From the IMG/VR virus record IMGVR_UViG_3300021142_002250, positions 1 through 45,710 of that record: a DNA stretch of 45,710 nt; one strand, written 5' to 3'. The notes under the pieces were generated by a model, which saw only the letters and a list, made by a program, of their open reading frames with translations, made no database searches and had not been told where the DNA came from. How positions within the stretch are numbered: position 1 is the first letter of the stretch; every line of letters starts with the position of its first letter. Shown piece by piece: positions 23,201 through 30,894 of this stretch. Origin of the DNA: a virus. The translations under genes were made by a program, and so were the position numbers.

Positions 23201-24977
23201 CAAATTTCATTTTACCACAGTCATAGATTTTATTAATACCTAGATTTTCCATAATTTGAGACTCTGTTAAAGAAATATCATGACCTAATTTAGCTAGTTT
23301 GGATTTAGTAAAATTCTGTTTAGATTTTCTAACATTATCAACTATATATTTATAGTCAGGTTTAGACTCTGATACTAAATTGAACCCTAAAGAAAAATAT
23401 AAATTTCCATTAGACCAATCTTTATCAGCATAAGAAATAATTCTTGAAGGGTAATTTTCTTTTATAAAATGATTTAATAATTTAGAAGCACCACCTACTA
23501 CTTGATGATTCAATAAATTACAGAATCTATTTAAATTCCATTCCCCATCAGGCATATTTAATCTTCCTTCTTTCTTATCAAAACACATTAAACTAACTAA
23601 ATCATTATTATAATAAAGTCCGTATATTAATTTAGAAGGAACAAATCCTTGAATGTGATTTTTATTTAAAAAATCTCTATATTCTTCTGTATTTAAGATT
23701 TGTTTAATCACAGTTTTACGAGCATAAATTTTTATTTTAGATAGTCCTAACCAATTATTAATTTGACTTTTGATAATATCTAACTTATTATCAAAATCAT
23801 CTTCATAAATAAATTTAATATCAATGTCCTTTCCTTTAAAGTATTCTAACTTATTAATATGATAATTGTTTTCTTTAAATTTATTTGAATGCCAATATAA
23901 TCCATTAAATTCTATACCTATTTTAATTTCAGGTAAGAAAATATCAATTTCTAAACCATCTCTATAACCACTTATTATTTCTCTTGAATAAATTGATTTA
24001 ATATATTCTAATAAAATCTTTTCTTTTATTGATTTGTTATCTCCTATAGGGTAACAAATCGTGCAAATAGGTAAATTTTGTCTTAATCTATCAAGAAAAT
24101 TACCTGAATTTATTTCAAATTTATGTTCTTTATTTAAATCACATTTAAATAAAGATATTTCTTTATTAATATATCTTATATAATTTGGATGTGTTCCTAT
24201 TATTTTTGTTTTTTTACTTTTTTCAGATTTATTGTAGTTATCAACCCCATATTTTTTTAAATTAGTTAATTTTATTTTTTCTTTTATATCTTCGTTTTGA
24301 AAAGGATTTTCAAAACCATATTTATCTAAATTAAATTGTTTGACTTTTTCTTTTATTTCTTCACTTTGGAATGTAAATTCAACACCATATTTTTTTAAAT
24401 TAGTTTCTTTAATTTTTTCTAAATTATTATAATGTTCAACACCATATTTTTTTAAATTAGTTTCTTTAATTTTTTCTAAATTATTATAATGTTCAACCCC
24501 ATATCTTTCTAAATTTGTTTGTTTTACCTTCTCTTTTATTTTATCATTTTGATGAAGGTATTCAACCCCATATCTTTCTAAATTAGTTTTTTTGATTTTT
24601 TCTTTTATTTCTTTATTTTGAAATCCATATTCAGAGCCATATCTTTCTAAGTTTGTTTGTTTTACCTTCTCTTTTATATCTTTATTTTGTGAAGCAAATT
24701 CAACCCCAAATTTTTCTAAATTAGTAATTTTTGCTTTATTTTTTCCACATTTATTAGAACAAGAAAACATATTCCCATTTTTTAAATTATTATTATAATA
24801 TTTATATGTAACTTTTTTTTCAAACCCACAGAAATCACATTTAACTAATACTTCTTGATGAGAACATTTTGATAAATTATCAATACTAACTTCTATAAAA
24901 CCATCAGAATCAGAAATATACCCTTTGCTTTTATAATATGCAACATTTTTTATAATTAATTTTTCTGTTATTATCAT
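23181..24977 (-). CDS. Hef/Vsr-like homing endonuclease with TNLxKYG repeats
   Basis: A 598-residue protein. It starts with a Cys4 zinc-finger-like region (CDFC ... CSNKC, residues 48-77). Then come about eight repeats of about 20 residues (TNLERYGVEYLHQNDKIKEK and variants, residues 84-250), of the kind seen in phage homing endonucleases as DNA-binding modules. A Vsr/PD-(D/E)xK-like nuclease core follows (EIDIFLPEIKIGIEFNGLYW ... FIYEDDF), and a C-terminal domain with GGASKLLNHFIK and SYADKDWSNGNLYFSLGF. This layout matches phage Hef-type endonucleases. It lies between two terminators, as expected of a self-contained mobile gene inserted between conserved genes. Target site unknown. Confidence 0.8.
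   Translation of the reverse strand: MIITEKLIIKNVAYYKSKGYISDSDGFIEVSIDNLSKCSHQEVLVKCDFCGFEKKVTYKYYNNNLKNGNMFSCSNKCGKNKAKITNLEKFGVEFASQNKDIKEKVKQTNLERYGSEYGFQNKEIKEKIKKTNLERYGVEYLHQNDKIKEKVKQTNLERYGVEHYNNLEKIKETNLKKYGVEHYNNLEKIKETNLKKYGVEFTFQSEEIKEKVKQFNLDKYGFENPFQNEDIKEKIKLTNLKKYGVDNYNKSEKSKKTKIIGTHPNYIRYINKEISLFKCDLNKEHKFEINSGNFLDRLRQNLPICTICYPIGDNKSIKEKILLEYIKSIYSREIISGYRDGLEIDIFLPEIKIGIEFNGLYWHSNKFKENNYHINKLEYFKGKDIDIKFIYEDDFDNKLDIIKSQINNWLGLSKIKIYARKTVIKQILNTEEYRDFLNKNHIQGFVPSKLIYGLYYNNDLVSLMCFDKKEGRLNMPDGEWNLNRFCNLLNHQVVGGASKLLNHFIKENYPSRIISYADKDWSNGNLYFSLGFNLVSESKPDYKYIVDNVRKSKQNFTKSKLAKLGHDISLTESQIMENLGINKIYDCGKMKFEKKLGL
24230..24728 (-). repeat. In-frame repeats coding for TNLxKYGVE units
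   Basis: About eight 60-69-bp imperfect direct repeats, two of which (the TNLKKYGVEHYNNLEKIKE type) are nearly identical over 57 bp. They look like spaced repeats at DNA level but all keep the reading frame of the Hef-like gene. Confidence 0.85.
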
Positions 24978-24993
24978 AATTTCTATATTTTAA

Positions 24994-25029
24994 AAAAAGC
25001 AATAAGTTTCTAAAAACTTATTGCTTTTT
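24994..25029 (-). terminator. Terminator downstream of the DHH gene
   Basis: A perfect 16-bp stem AAAAAGCAATAAGTTT / AAACTTATTGCTTTTT with a four-base loop, followed on the minus strand by a T-run. It begins two bases after the DHH stop codon. Confidence 0.88.
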
Positions 25030-25031
25030 AT

Positions 25032-26615
25032 TTATTTTTTAAATTTCTTAACAATATCTCCTGAAGGAGTTATTGTTCTTAAATCTTTTATATCTCTTAC
25101 TTTATTATCCATTTTTGGTTCTTCTTTTATTTTATTTAACATCCACTCATTTCCTGGTAACTCCTCTACTAATTGCCATGATATATTTATCGGAAATTTA
25201 ATACCTGATAGATCATTTATTATTTTATTTTTAAACATATCTACATACTTTATTCCTTTATAAGGACCAACTTGACATATTTTTGATATATTCGAGATTG
25301 AACCTATACCACTATGACCTCCAGATACTGTTACTTCATCTTCTACTCCTGATGTAGTTTTTGGATCATAATAATCTAAACCACCCCCAATATTTTTTCC
25401 ATCTTTTTCTATATAAGGTTTTTGAAAATTTTTTAATAACCTATTCATATAAGATCCTAAATCATCAACTTTATAGTTACCTACTAAAATTGGTAAATCT
25501 GTATAAGTATCAATTTTCTTATACGAACATACTTGTAATGTAGTACCATAATCTAATAAAATAAATTTAGGTTCTTGTTTTAAACGATTATTATTTAAAT
25601 CTCTCTCAATAATAACTCTGGCTCTTAAAGCGTTAGCCCAAGTTCCTGATGGAACTATTATTAAATCACCATACACTTTATATGATTCTAAGCATTTTAT
25701 TTTAGTATTATTATTAATTCCAAAATCTTCCTTAAACTCTTTAAATGATAAATATTTTCTTTTTATGGTTTCAATTCCTGAAGTTCTTTTATTCATTATA
25801 TCCAAAGTTTTGGTTCTATCTTCAACAAAATCTTTATAAGGTTTTGTTGGTTTTTCCCATTTTCCTTGATCATTTTTAAAACTTTTTAATGTACCATCTG
25901 CTTTAGTTGGGTAAGGATTATTACCTGGATATAATTTTTTCATTGCTATATAAATAGCATAAATTGATGCATCACTACAATTTTCAACCACTTCAATTAA
26001 GGTATTTATATCAGCTCTTTTTATAAATTGATTAAAAGCAGCTCCAAATTCCAATCTTACTTTTTTATATCTTTTTATATCTTTTAAATCAAAATTTAAT
26101 AATCGTTGCCAACTTATTTCATAATCATCATATTTAGCAGCATCTACCATATCTATAACATGAACTAATAACTCATCTTGTGGTACACCTAAAACTTTAC
26201 ATAATGCTTCATATGCAGAACCTGTATGTAATTTTTGTATAGGTTCAGATTTATATTTTTCTTTCTCTGCATCTGTAAATTCACCATGATGGTCTACATA
26301 AAAATCTATATAAGCATCTCTTTTATCTCCTGGCATATTAGCAAAATCTAAAACAATATTAATTAATGTTGGGTCAATTGTTGTTAATTTCCAAGATTCT
26401 TCATAATTTAATATCCCATATTTAACAATAGTAAATCCATGATTAATTAAATATTTTTTCATACATAACATACAGGTAATTCCATCTAAATCATCATGGC
26501 CATATAATGCTACATACTTACCTTTTTTTCCTTTTTTTAACCAATAATCTTCACTATTAGGCAATCTTGCTGCTGATTCATTAACTGAACCATATTTATT
26601 AAATTTATTTACCAT
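25032..26615 (-). CDS. DHH-family phosphoesterase
   Basis: A 527-residue protein with the DHH family motifs: HDDLDG at 40-45 (motif I), LDFANM near 89-94, the DHH signature VDHHG at 107-111 and, near residue 435, GGHSGIGS corresponding to the DHHA1 GGHxxAxG motif. The family cuts phosphodiester or pyrophosphate bonds (RecJ, NrnA oligoribonuclease, c-di-AMP phosphodiesterase). It is longer than NrnA (about 320), with an insert containing YPGNNPYPTKADGTLKSF. The N-terminus (MVNKFNKYGSVNESAA) resembles a head-targeting peptide, so it could be a virion protein. A TTTAATATATAA motif is 19 bases upstream and a strong terminator follows. Confidence 0.85.
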   Translation of the reverse strand: MVNKFNKYGSVNESAARLPNSEDYWLKKGKKGKYVALYGHDDLDGITCMLCMKKYLINHGFTIVKYGILNYEESWKLTTIDPTLINIVLDFANMPGDKRDAYIDFYVDHHGEFTDAEKEKYKSEPIQKLHTGSAYEALCKVLGVPQDELLVHVIDMVDAAKYDDYEISWQRLLNFDLKDIKRYKKVRLEFGAAFNQFIKRADINTLIEVVENCSDASIYAIYIAMKKLYPGNNPYPTKADGTLKSFKNDQGKWEKPTKPYKDFVEDRTKTLDIMNKRTSGIETIKRKYLSFKEFKEDFGINNNTKIKCLESYKVYGDLIIVPSGTWANALRARVIIERDLNNNRLKQEPKFILLDYGTTLQVCSYKKIDTYTDLPILVGNYKVDDLGSYMNRLLKNFQKPYIEKDGKNIGGGLDYYDPKTTSGVEDEVTVSGGHSGIGSISNISKICQVGPYKGIKYVDMFKNKIINDLSGIKFPINISWQLVEELPGNEWMLNKIKEEPKMDNKVRDIKDLRTITPSGDIVKKFKK

Positions 26616-26634
26616 ATAAATATTTTTTATTATC

Positions 26635-26648
26635 TTTATATATTAAAT
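26635..26648 (-). promoter_or_regulatory. TTTAATATATAA motif before the DHH gene
   Basis: On the minus strand ATTTAATATATAAA, 19 bases before the ATG at 26615, in a 185-base divergent intergenic region. Confidence 0.5.
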
Positions 26649-26766
26649 TAATATTTTTAATAATTAACTATTGATAGATTTTGAAAAAATATTTTTTTTA
26701 ATTTTGATAATGACCAATTAGTTCTATTGTAAATAATGTCCCAAAAAAGAAATAGTGTATATTCTA

Positions 26767-26780
26767 TTTTTAATATATAA
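26767..26780 (+). promoter_or_regulatory. TTTTTAATATATAA motif before a 55-residue gene
   Basis: A full match to the motif, 20 bases before the ATG at 26801. Its presence is the main argument that the small downstream ORF is expressed. Confidence 0.5.
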
Positions 26781-26800
26781 CTAAAAATAAAACATACACT

Positions 26801-26968
26801 ATGAATGCTGTTTGCTCTAAAAAATTTGATTATTATATAATAGTAGATAAGAAAGAGAATAAGAAAGTATCAAAAGACGAGTTTATTGCTTTTAGCCAAA
26901 TTAGAATCTCTAATAAGTTTTTCTCTATTAAGATAGAATCAGATAAAGTTATTGGTTATTACAAATAG
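26801..26968 (+). CDS. Small protein of 55 residues, unknown
   Basis: MNAVCSKKFDYYIIVDKKEN, then KKVSKDEFIAFSQIRISNKF and FSIKIESDKVIGYYK. The strand-rich, Lys-rich pattern is unlike the window's fibre proteins. It has a promoter motif, an A-rich leader (CTAAAAATAAAACATACACT) and a convergent 10-base overlap with the next minus-strand gene. No family was recognised. Confidence 0.55.
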   Translation: MNAVCSKKFDYYIIVDKKENKKVSKDEFIAFSQIRISNKFFSIKIESDKVIGYYK

Positions 26969-27411
26969 TTTTCTCTATACATTTTCCCATTTTCTGTATA
27001 ATACTTATATCCCCATAAGTGTATGGGTAATTTATCACTAATCATTTCTAATATCTCTTTGTTATTAACATTAATAACATCTAACACTTCATAAAAATCA
27101 AAACTGATTTTTTCACCATTAAACATTAATTCAATTATAGTAGCAACATCATTATAACTATAATTAAAATCTTCACTTATTAATTCATCTATCTCATCAA
27201 TAAAATCATATCTATCAGTATCTATTACATAGTAGAGATCATAAGTGAACTTAACTTCCTCTTTATTTGAGGAAGTTAAGAACATTGGATATGAAAACTT
27301 TTTATTTAATAAAATTAGATAATCTATATCGTATTTATCAATATTTTTATTATCAACATATTTGATAAACTCAAATGTTGATTGTCTTAAATCATTTTTT
27401 TCTTGTATCAT
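26959..27411 (-). CDS. Acidic hypothetical protein
   Basis: A 150-residue acidic protein from the ATG at 27411 (MIQEKNDLRQSTFEFIKYVD), chosen because upstream starts would overlap the glycosyltransferase gene. Regions such as YVIDTDRYDFIDEIDELISE are highly acidic. It contains a strong intragenic inverted repeat (27250-27280). It follows the glycosyltransferase by seven bases and is probably co-transcribed. No family was recognised. Confidence 0.6.
   Translation of the reverse strand: MIQEKNDLRQSTFEFIKYVDNKNIDKYDIDYLILLNKKFSYPMFLTSSNKEEVKFTYDLYYVIDTDRYDFIDEIDELISEDFNYSYNDVATIIELMFNGEKISFDFYEVLDVINVNNKEILEMISDKLPIHLWGYKYYTENGKMYRENYL
27250..27280. repeat. Perfect 12-bp inverted repeat inside a coding region
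   Basis: CTTAACTTCCTC (27250-27261) and GAGGAAGTTAAG (27269-27280) with a seven-base loop. No T-run follows on either strand. It codes for the SSNKEEVK region of the acidic protein. Confidence 0.85.
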
Positions 27412-27418
27412 AATATAT

Positions 27419-28594
27419 TTATTTGAAATGTTGCTCATTTGATTTAATCTTATTAATATCATCTTGACTAAATAATTCAGGACTTCTTCTAATAACTTCT
27501 ACTAATTCTCTATAATTAGATTTAGCTTCATCACTTCTTCCTGTATAGAAACATATAATAGAATGTATTTCTAATATTTTCCAAGCATATAAAGCATTAT
27601 CTACGAATAATAAACGTTTTGGATAAGGGTTATTTCCATGAAAATTAACTTTTAAAAACTTAGAATATAAGTAAGCTAAATTCCATTCATTTACACCAAC
27701 ATAATAATCCACTATTGCTTTAATAGATTCACCTCTAAGCGGATCCATTGCGTATGCTTTTAATAACTCTTGTAAGCATTCTTCCCAAGGCATTTCAAGC
27801 ATTTTCATTATAGAACCAATTCTTAATTGAGAATAATATCTTTCTTCTGGATAACCATCGACTCTATTTACTCTTTCTCTATAATATTTTATAGAACGTC
27901 TTAAACGTTCTTCATTTTCTTCACGATTATCTTTCATACAAGATGAATCATGATAAGATTGTGCGGTATAAAATATCCATCTAGCATCGCTACGATTTTC
28001 CGCAATATATTTTTCTAAAGTATGAGCATGAGAGATATATTTCATAGATACATCTTGTGTCCAAGAATTACCTATCATTTTAACATCAACATAAACATCT
28101 GTTGCTAATCCTGATGTTATATTAGGTTCTTTACAAATAATATATTCATGAATTGGACCATAAAATTCAAATGGTAATGATGTTCTCCAAAAAGTATTTC
28201 TAGTATATTCCATTGCTCCAATTCTAGTATTTATCATAAACAAATCTTTATTGAATTGATTTTTATTAAACTTAGAATCAACTATTATTTTTTCATCCGC
28301 ATCACACCACCAACCCCATACATCACTAAGATTCCATCCTAATTCTTTAATTACTTCACGTAATTTTTCCATTCCAAAAGTTCTACTTTTATCAAAAGAA
28401 TCAAAAGGTCTATCAAAAACATATGTGGGTATATTATTTTCTTTACCAAAATTTCTTATTATATCTTGTGTTCCATCTGTTGAACCAGTGTCTAATATAA
28501 CTATTAAATCACTAATTTTTGCTGCTGCTTCTAACATACCTAGAATACAATGTGACTCGTTTTTTACAATTGTATTTAATGCTAATTTTACCAT
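27419..28594 (-). CDS. GT2-type (GT-A) glycosyltransferase with TPR-like C-terminus
   Basis: A 391-residue protein whose N-terminus is a family 2 glycosyltransferase: LALNTIVKNESH at 4-15, ILDTGSTDGTQD at 33-44, and the metal-binding DAD at 98-100 in WWCDADEK. Residues about 230-370 are helical and repeat-like (RYYSQLRIGSIMKMLEMPWE ... EAKSNYRELVEVI), as in GT2 enzymes with TPR tails. It would transfer a sugar from a nucleotide-sugar to a virion protein, modified DNA or host glycan; the acceptor is unknown. No transmembrane segment or signal peptide. A long AT palindrome lies upstream. Confidence 0.88.
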   Translation of the reverse strand: MVKLALNTIVKNESHCILGMLEAAAKISDLIVILDTGSTDGTQDIIRNFGKENNIPTYVFDRPFDSFDKSRTFGMEKLREVIKELGWNLSDVWGWWCDADEKIIVDSKFNKNQFNKDLFMINTRIGAMEYTRNTFWRTSLPFEFYGPIHEYIICKEPNITSGLATDVYVDVKMIGNSWTQDVSMKYISHAHTLEKYIAENRSDARWIFYTAQSYHDSSCMKDNREENEERLRRSIKYYRERVNRVDGYPEERYYSQLRIGSIMKMLEMPWEECLQELLKAYAMDPLRGESIKAIVDYYVGVNEWNLAYLYSKFLKVNFHGNNPYPKRLLFVDNALYAWKILEIHSIICFYTGRSDEAKSNYRELVEVIRRSPELFSQDDINKIKSNEQHFK

Positions 28595-28602
28595 TATTAT
28601 TA

Positions 28603-28634
28603 TTTATTTTTTTATTTATAAATAAAAAAATAAA
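28603..28634. repeat. 32-bp perfect AT palindrome
   Basis: The 32 bases from 28603 to 28634 are a perfect inverted repeat with no spacer and only A and T, centred on TTTATAAA. It lies just upstream of the glycosyltransferase start, between divergent genes, and contains TATAAATA on both strands. Confidence 0.85.
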
Positions 28635-28695
28635 AATGTTAATAATAAAAATATTATTAATAGGATCAAAAAATTATATTAAGGTAATGATATAC

Positions 28696-28708
28696 TTTTA
28701 ATATATAC
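28696..28708 (+). promoter_or_regulatory. TTTTAATATATAC motif before a GIY-YIG gene
   Basis: A variant of the TTTAATATATAA motif, 25 bases before the ATG at 28734. Confidence 0.45.
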
Positions 28709-28733
28709 TTGTAATAAAATGTAATAACAAAAT

Positions 28734-29429
28734 ATGGTAATATACAAAGCAGAGTTTCCGAATAAAAAGGTTTATATTGGTAAAACTAAAAATTTTCAGA
28801 TTAGAAAGACTAAACATTTTTATAGTATAAGATATGATAAAAAAACTAAAATGATAAAAGCTATTATCAAATATGGCTTTGAAAATATAATATGGGATAT
28901 TATATTTGAGACAAATGATGAAAATATATTAAATCAGAAAGAAATTGAATTAATAAAAAAATATGATTCTATTATTAACGGTTATAATACATCTATAGGC
29001 GGAGATGGTGGTGATACAATCTCACATAATGAAAATAGAAATGATATAATTAAAAAACAACTAAAAACAAAAGGTAAAAATATAGATGATTATATCATAA
29101 TAGATGAAGAATTAAAAAATAAAATTATTGAAGAATATACAATTAATTATTTAAGTATAAGAAAAATAGCAAATATTTATAATATAAATAAAAAAAGAAT
29201 AAATAAAATTTTAATAAACAAAAATATAGAAATAAATTCTAAAAAAGCTAAAGAAACCAATTCAAAAAAATTATCAGTAGAACAAACTAAAAAAATTATT
29301 CTTCTATATAAAGAAGGTTTATCTATTAATAAAATATCAAAAATAGAAAAATTAACAACAATGTTAATAAGTAGAGTACTACATGAACAAAAAATAAGAA
29401 TATCAAAAAGATTTTTAACAAATGAATAA
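28734..29429 (+). CDS. GIY-YIG homing endonuclease
   Basis: A 231-residue protein. Its N-terminal 90 or so residues form a GIY-YIG nuclease: VIYKAEFPNKKVYIGKT (the GIY-YIG strands, YK...VYIG), a basic helix (IRKTKHFYSI), the catalytic Glu in NQKEIELIKKY, and GYNTSIGGDGGD. Two HTH-type segments follow (LSIRKIANIYNINKKRINKI and LSINKISKIEKLTTMLISRV), which would read the target DNA. It overlaps the RHH gene by eight bases. It is intact, unlike the relative at 19207-19906. Confidence 0.88.
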   Translation: MVIYKAEFPNKKVYIGKTKNFQIRKTKHFYSIRYDKKTKMIKAIIKYGFENIIWDIIFETNDENILNQKEIELIKKYDSIINGYNTSIGGDGGDTISHNENRNDIIKKQLKTKGKNIDDYIIIDEELKNKIIEEYTINYLSIRKIANIYNINKKRINKILINKNIEINSKKAKETNSKKLSVEQTKKIILLYKEGLSINKISKIEKLTTMLISRVLHEQKIRISKRFLTNE

Positions 29430-29628
29430 AAAAGAAAAAATAACAGGTAATTTATCAATTAGAATTGATAAAAAATTATTAAATCAATATAAATCAATAT
29501 GTGATAAAAATGGTTTTGATATGTCAAAACGTTTAAGAAAGTTTATTGAAACAGAAATTATTTATGATAATTTTGAGTTGAACCTATTCTCTAAAATAGA
29601 GCTAAATAATGATACCAAAAAAATTTAA
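29422..29628 (+). CDS. Ribbon-helix-helix-like DNA-binding protein
   Basis: A 68-residue protein whose first part fits the ribbon-helix-helix (Arc/CopG) pattern: strand NLSIRIDKKLLNQYKSICDK, turn NGFDM, and helix SKRLRKFIETEI. Such proteins act as dimeric repressors. The start overlaps the end of the GIY-YIG endonuclease gene by eight bases, so the pair is translated together and the RHH protein may repress the endonuclease. The acidic C-terminus is unrecognised. Confidence 0.65.
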   Translation: MNKKEKITGNLSIRIDKKLLNQYKSICDKNGFDMSKRLRKFIETEIIYDNFELNLFSKIELNNDTKKI

Positions 29629-30008
29629 TGACTTATTGTCCATATATCATTAAAAAAATCTTCTGTATCAGTATATCTATTGTAGAGATTTTTAGAATGA
29701 TACCCACCAACTATACTACCAGAAAGATCTGTATATGTCATTTTAGTTTTTTGTCTTGGTTTTAATCTTTTTAATTCTAAGAAAACTATCTTAACTTGAT
29801 AAGTGTCATCTTCATTTTTCTGAATAGAATCAACTTTTCTAGTTATCTTAAATTCTTCATTACCGATGATAAAATCGGAACCAATATCAGGTATTTTTAT
29901 TTCATTTTTTGAAACATATTCTAAATCTAATTCAAGGGATATAATAGTTATATCTCTATCAACTACTTTATCCCCGAATTTATTTATTTTGAAAATTACT
30001 TTGTGCAT
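29625..30008 (-). CDS. Hypothetical protein
   Basis: A 127-residue, strand-rich protein (MHKVIFKINKFGDKVVDRDI ... IGSDFIIGNEEFKITRKVDS) whose first 80 or so residues look like a small beta domain. The C-terminus (SIVGGYHSKNLYNRYTDTED) is polar. It lies four bases downstream of the bL12-like gene on the same strand and overlaps the convergent RHH gene by four bases. No family was recognised. Confidence 0.6.
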   Translation of the reverse strand: MHKVIFKINKFGDKVVDRDITIISLELDLEYVSKNEIKIPDIGSDFIIGNEEFKITRKVDSIQKNEDDTYQVKIVFLELKRLKPRQKTKMTYTDLSGSIVGGYHSKNLYNRYTDTEDFFNDIWTISH

Positions 30009-30011
30009 TTA

Positions 30012-30413
30012 TTATTTTATTTGCTTAACTAACTCAATTAATCTATCCTCTGATAGAGCAATTAATATATCATCTAAAAAAATAGTTGAATTAAACTCTC
30101 TTTTAAGTATCTCTACTAATTCCTGTTTATCATCTATTAACCCCAATTGAACTAATTTAAGTTGTCTTCTATAAGAAGAATCATTAAATGTCCATTCTAT
30201 ACCTCTTACTTCGCCAAGTCTTTTTAAGAGTTCTTTTTCTTGTTCTAAAGTTAGATCTAAGGTAATTTGAGAAGGTCTGTTATTAACAGCTACTGATTCT
30301 AAAAAATCTTTTGATTCTTTTAATCCCCATCCTGTAAAGTCCTTTATTAGCTTAACCATTCTAAGTTTATCAGGTTCTTTACCAATTGATTTTATTGTAA
30401 ATGTTTTTTCCAT
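30012..30413 (-). CDS. Ribosomal bL12 C-terminal-domain-like protein
   Basis: A 133-residue protein. Residues 4-70 follow the bL12 (L7/L12) C-terminal fold: DKLRMVKLIKDFTGWGLKES, then KDFLES, corresponds to the bL12 segment K-I-x-V-I-K-x-V-R-x-x-T-G-L-G-L-K-E-A-K-x-L-V-E. It continues with a strand and helix (LTLEQEKELLKRLGEVRGIE) as in bL12. That helix-Gly-Leu-Lys-Glu surface recruits translation GTPases EF-Tu, EF-G and IF2. The bL12 N-terminal dimer domain and hinge are absent, replaced by a C-terminal helical extension of about 60 residues (LVQLGLIDDKQELVEILKRE). Phages with bL12-like genes have been reported. Binding host elongation factors is an inference. Confidence 0.72.
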   Translation of the reverse strand: MEKTFTIKSIGKEPDKLRMVKLIKDFTGWGLKESKDFLESVAVNNRPSQITLDLTLEQEKELLKRLGEVRGIEWTFNDSSYRRQLKLVQLGLIDDKQELVEILKREFNSTIFLDDILIALSEDRLIELVKQIK

Positions 30414-30415
30414 TT

Positions 30416-30652
30416 TTATAATAATTTACTTATTTTATAATCTCTTTCTAATTGTTTATTAGTAAACCCACTCCAACTATTTAAGATTTTTTTCATTTCT
30501 TTTCTTTTCTTTGCTTCTTCAAAGGAATCAAATCTTTTTCTTAAGTAATCAGAACTTTTTAACTCTCTAATAATCTCATCTTTTAACTTATCAGGATTAT
30601 CTATACGAGAGTATTTAGTGTCAATTTTTGCTACTTTTAGAAAAAATAACAA
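30416..30652 (-). CDS. Small basic protein, unknown
   Basis: A 78-residue, Lys/Glu-rich protein (VAKIDTKYSRIDNPDKLKDE ... EEAKKRKEMKKILNSW) with a TTG start at 30652 and a 16-base overlap with the upstream membrane-protein gene. There is no ATG near the N-terminus, so the start is uncertain and translation may depend on coupling. It ends two bases before the bL12-like ATG. No family was recognised. Confidence 0.45.
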   Translation of the reverse strand: MLFFLKVAKIDTKYSRIDNPDKLKDEIIRELKSSDYLRKRFDSFEEAKKRKEMKKILNSWSGFTNKQLERDYKISKLL

Positions 30653-30894
30653 AACATCTTTATATATATATAAATATATCTACCGAAAACTCCAGTGTAA
30701 AATACTCCCCATTCTGTATAAATCTTTTTAAGATAAAAAAACCTTAAAAAGCTACAATCTCTTCCTTCCCCCTCTATAATAATATTAAATATAATTTCTA
30801 ATACTAACATTATTAGACTTACCATATAAAACTTGAATATAAACCCAAGTAATATTAAAAGTAAAATTGAACCGTGAGTTATTAAGTTTTTCAT
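30637..30894 (-). CDS. Small membrane protein
   Basis: An 85-residue protein with a hydrophobic N-terminal hairpin (ITHGSILLLILLGFIFKFYM and VSLIMLVLEIIFNIII) forming two membrane segments, then an aromatic tail. Its ATG directly follows the stop of the PRPP synthetase gene (TAAATG), so it is coupled to it. Function unknown. Confidence 0.6.
   Translation of the reverse strand: MKNLITHGSILLLILLGFIFKFYMVSLIMLVLEIIFNIIIEGEGRDCSFLRFFYLKKIYTEWGVFYTGVFGRYIYIYIKMFCYFF

Noticed and set aside
24230-24728. Regularly spaced repeats that could suggest a CRISPR array
   Set aside because: All units keep one reading frame and code for the TNLxKYG repeats of a Hef-like endonuclease; the repeat and spacer pattern of CRISPR is absent.
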